Made by a program: the position numbers and the translations under genes. This document shows positions 63,904 through 64,000 of a stretch of DNA of 64,000 nucleotides, piece after piece (the first letter of the stretch is position 1; each line of letters opens with the position of its first letter). The DNA comes from Nocardioides immobilis (lineage in GTDB: Bacteria > Actinomycetota > Actinomycetes > Propionibacteriales > Nocardioidaceae): positions 62,001-126,000 of the forward strand of contig NZ_QXGH01000016.1 in assembly GCF_003515065.1 (NCBI RefSeq). Reading direction: 5' to 3'. Below the pieces are notes generated by a model, which saw only the letters and a list, made by a program, of their open reading frames with translations, was not told where the DNA came from and ran no database searches.

Positions 63904-64000
63904 CTAGGCGAACTTCGCCGGCCGCTTCTCCAGGAAGGCAGCGATGCCCTCCTGCCCGTTCGGCGTGCCGGCGAGCGCACTGATCGACTCCGCCTCGCGC
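63904..64000 (-). CDS. Enoyl-CoA hydratase/isomerase, C-terminal end only
   Basis: Only the last 31 codons lie in the window, ending GIAAFLEKRPAKFA before the stop. This tail (EGxxAFLEKRxPxF) is characteristic of the crotonase superfamily, which hydrates or isomerises enoyl-CoA in beta-oxidation. It fits the lipid catabolic character of the last 6 kb. Start and operon structure are beyond the window. Confidence 0.8.
   Translation of the reverse strand, partial: REAESISALAGTPNGQEGIAAFLEKRPAKFA

Overview
The window is 64 kb of very GC-rich, densely packed chromosomal DNA from an actinomycete. Gene content (DisA, Lsr2, ClpC, a bS22-type 33-residue ribosomal peptide, DUF3180, DUF2520, a Zincin_2 metalloprotease, many GTG starts and 4-bp start/stop overlaps) and style point to the Propionibacteriales, most likely Nocardioidaceae; the genus is inferred, not shown. 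Almost all of it is core chromosome. I see no rRNA, tRNA, CRISPR array, prophage, transposase or replication origin.

Layout. 1-2473: a cut-off membrane protein and a NarL-type two-component pair. 2545-15235: a block with the same gene families as Mycobacterium tuberculosis Rv0495c-Rv0502 (acyltransferase, epimerase, bS22, small HTH protein, proC, TIM-barrel isomerase, exopolyphosphatase, cysteine-rich Rv0495c-like protein), loosened by extra genes: an HDAC-like deacetylase, DUF1304, a HAD hydrolase, a proline dehydrogenase and a TetR-controlled ABC exporter. 15236-17740: a VOC protein, a methyltransferase and a LacI regulator. 17864-31382: radA, disA, a charged membrane-anchored protein, mutY, a short YidC, a small membrane protein, clpC and lsr2, then a cofactor run coaX-nadC-nadB-panD-panC. 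31386-37243: a DUF2520 protein, a glycosyltransferase and a glycine-betaine-type ABC importer. 37331-48849: the folate block folK-folB-folP...folE, ftsH, hpt, tilS, metalloprotease, dacB and ppa, matching the order of the M. tuberculosis Rv3604c-Rv3628 region, but with two plus-strand genes wedged between folP and folE. 48926-57992: methyltransferase, acyl-CoA oxidase-like enzyme, NlpC/P60 hydrolase, PAP2 protein and a thiamine importer headed by a clear TPP riboswitch. 58141-64000: a lipid or steroid-type catabolic neighbourhood (MBL hydrolase, SDR, DapB-like reductase, old-yellow-enzyme, lipoprotein, end of an enoyl-CoA hydratase).

How the genes work together. One long minus-strand stretch supplies NAD (nadB, nadC), pantothenate and CoA (panC, panD, coaX) and tetrahydrofolate (folE, folP, folB, folK). 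ClpC and FtsH provide ATP-dependent proteolysis; RadA, MutY and DisA serve DNA repair and c-di-AMP signalling. The two minus-strand starts at 61620 and 63058 each carry a KstR-type palindrome (TNNAACNNGTTNNA) a few bases upstream, which ties the last block together as one regulon.

The most unusual non-coding feature is a set of large, unrelated intergenic palindromes (34657-34817, 37251-37311, 48861-48923, 61679-61804, and weaker at 5206-5293), several with perfect outer arms of 21-22 nt and no T-tract. I did not find a clearly new multi-gene system; the findings are mostly regulatory sites, odd starts and insertions.
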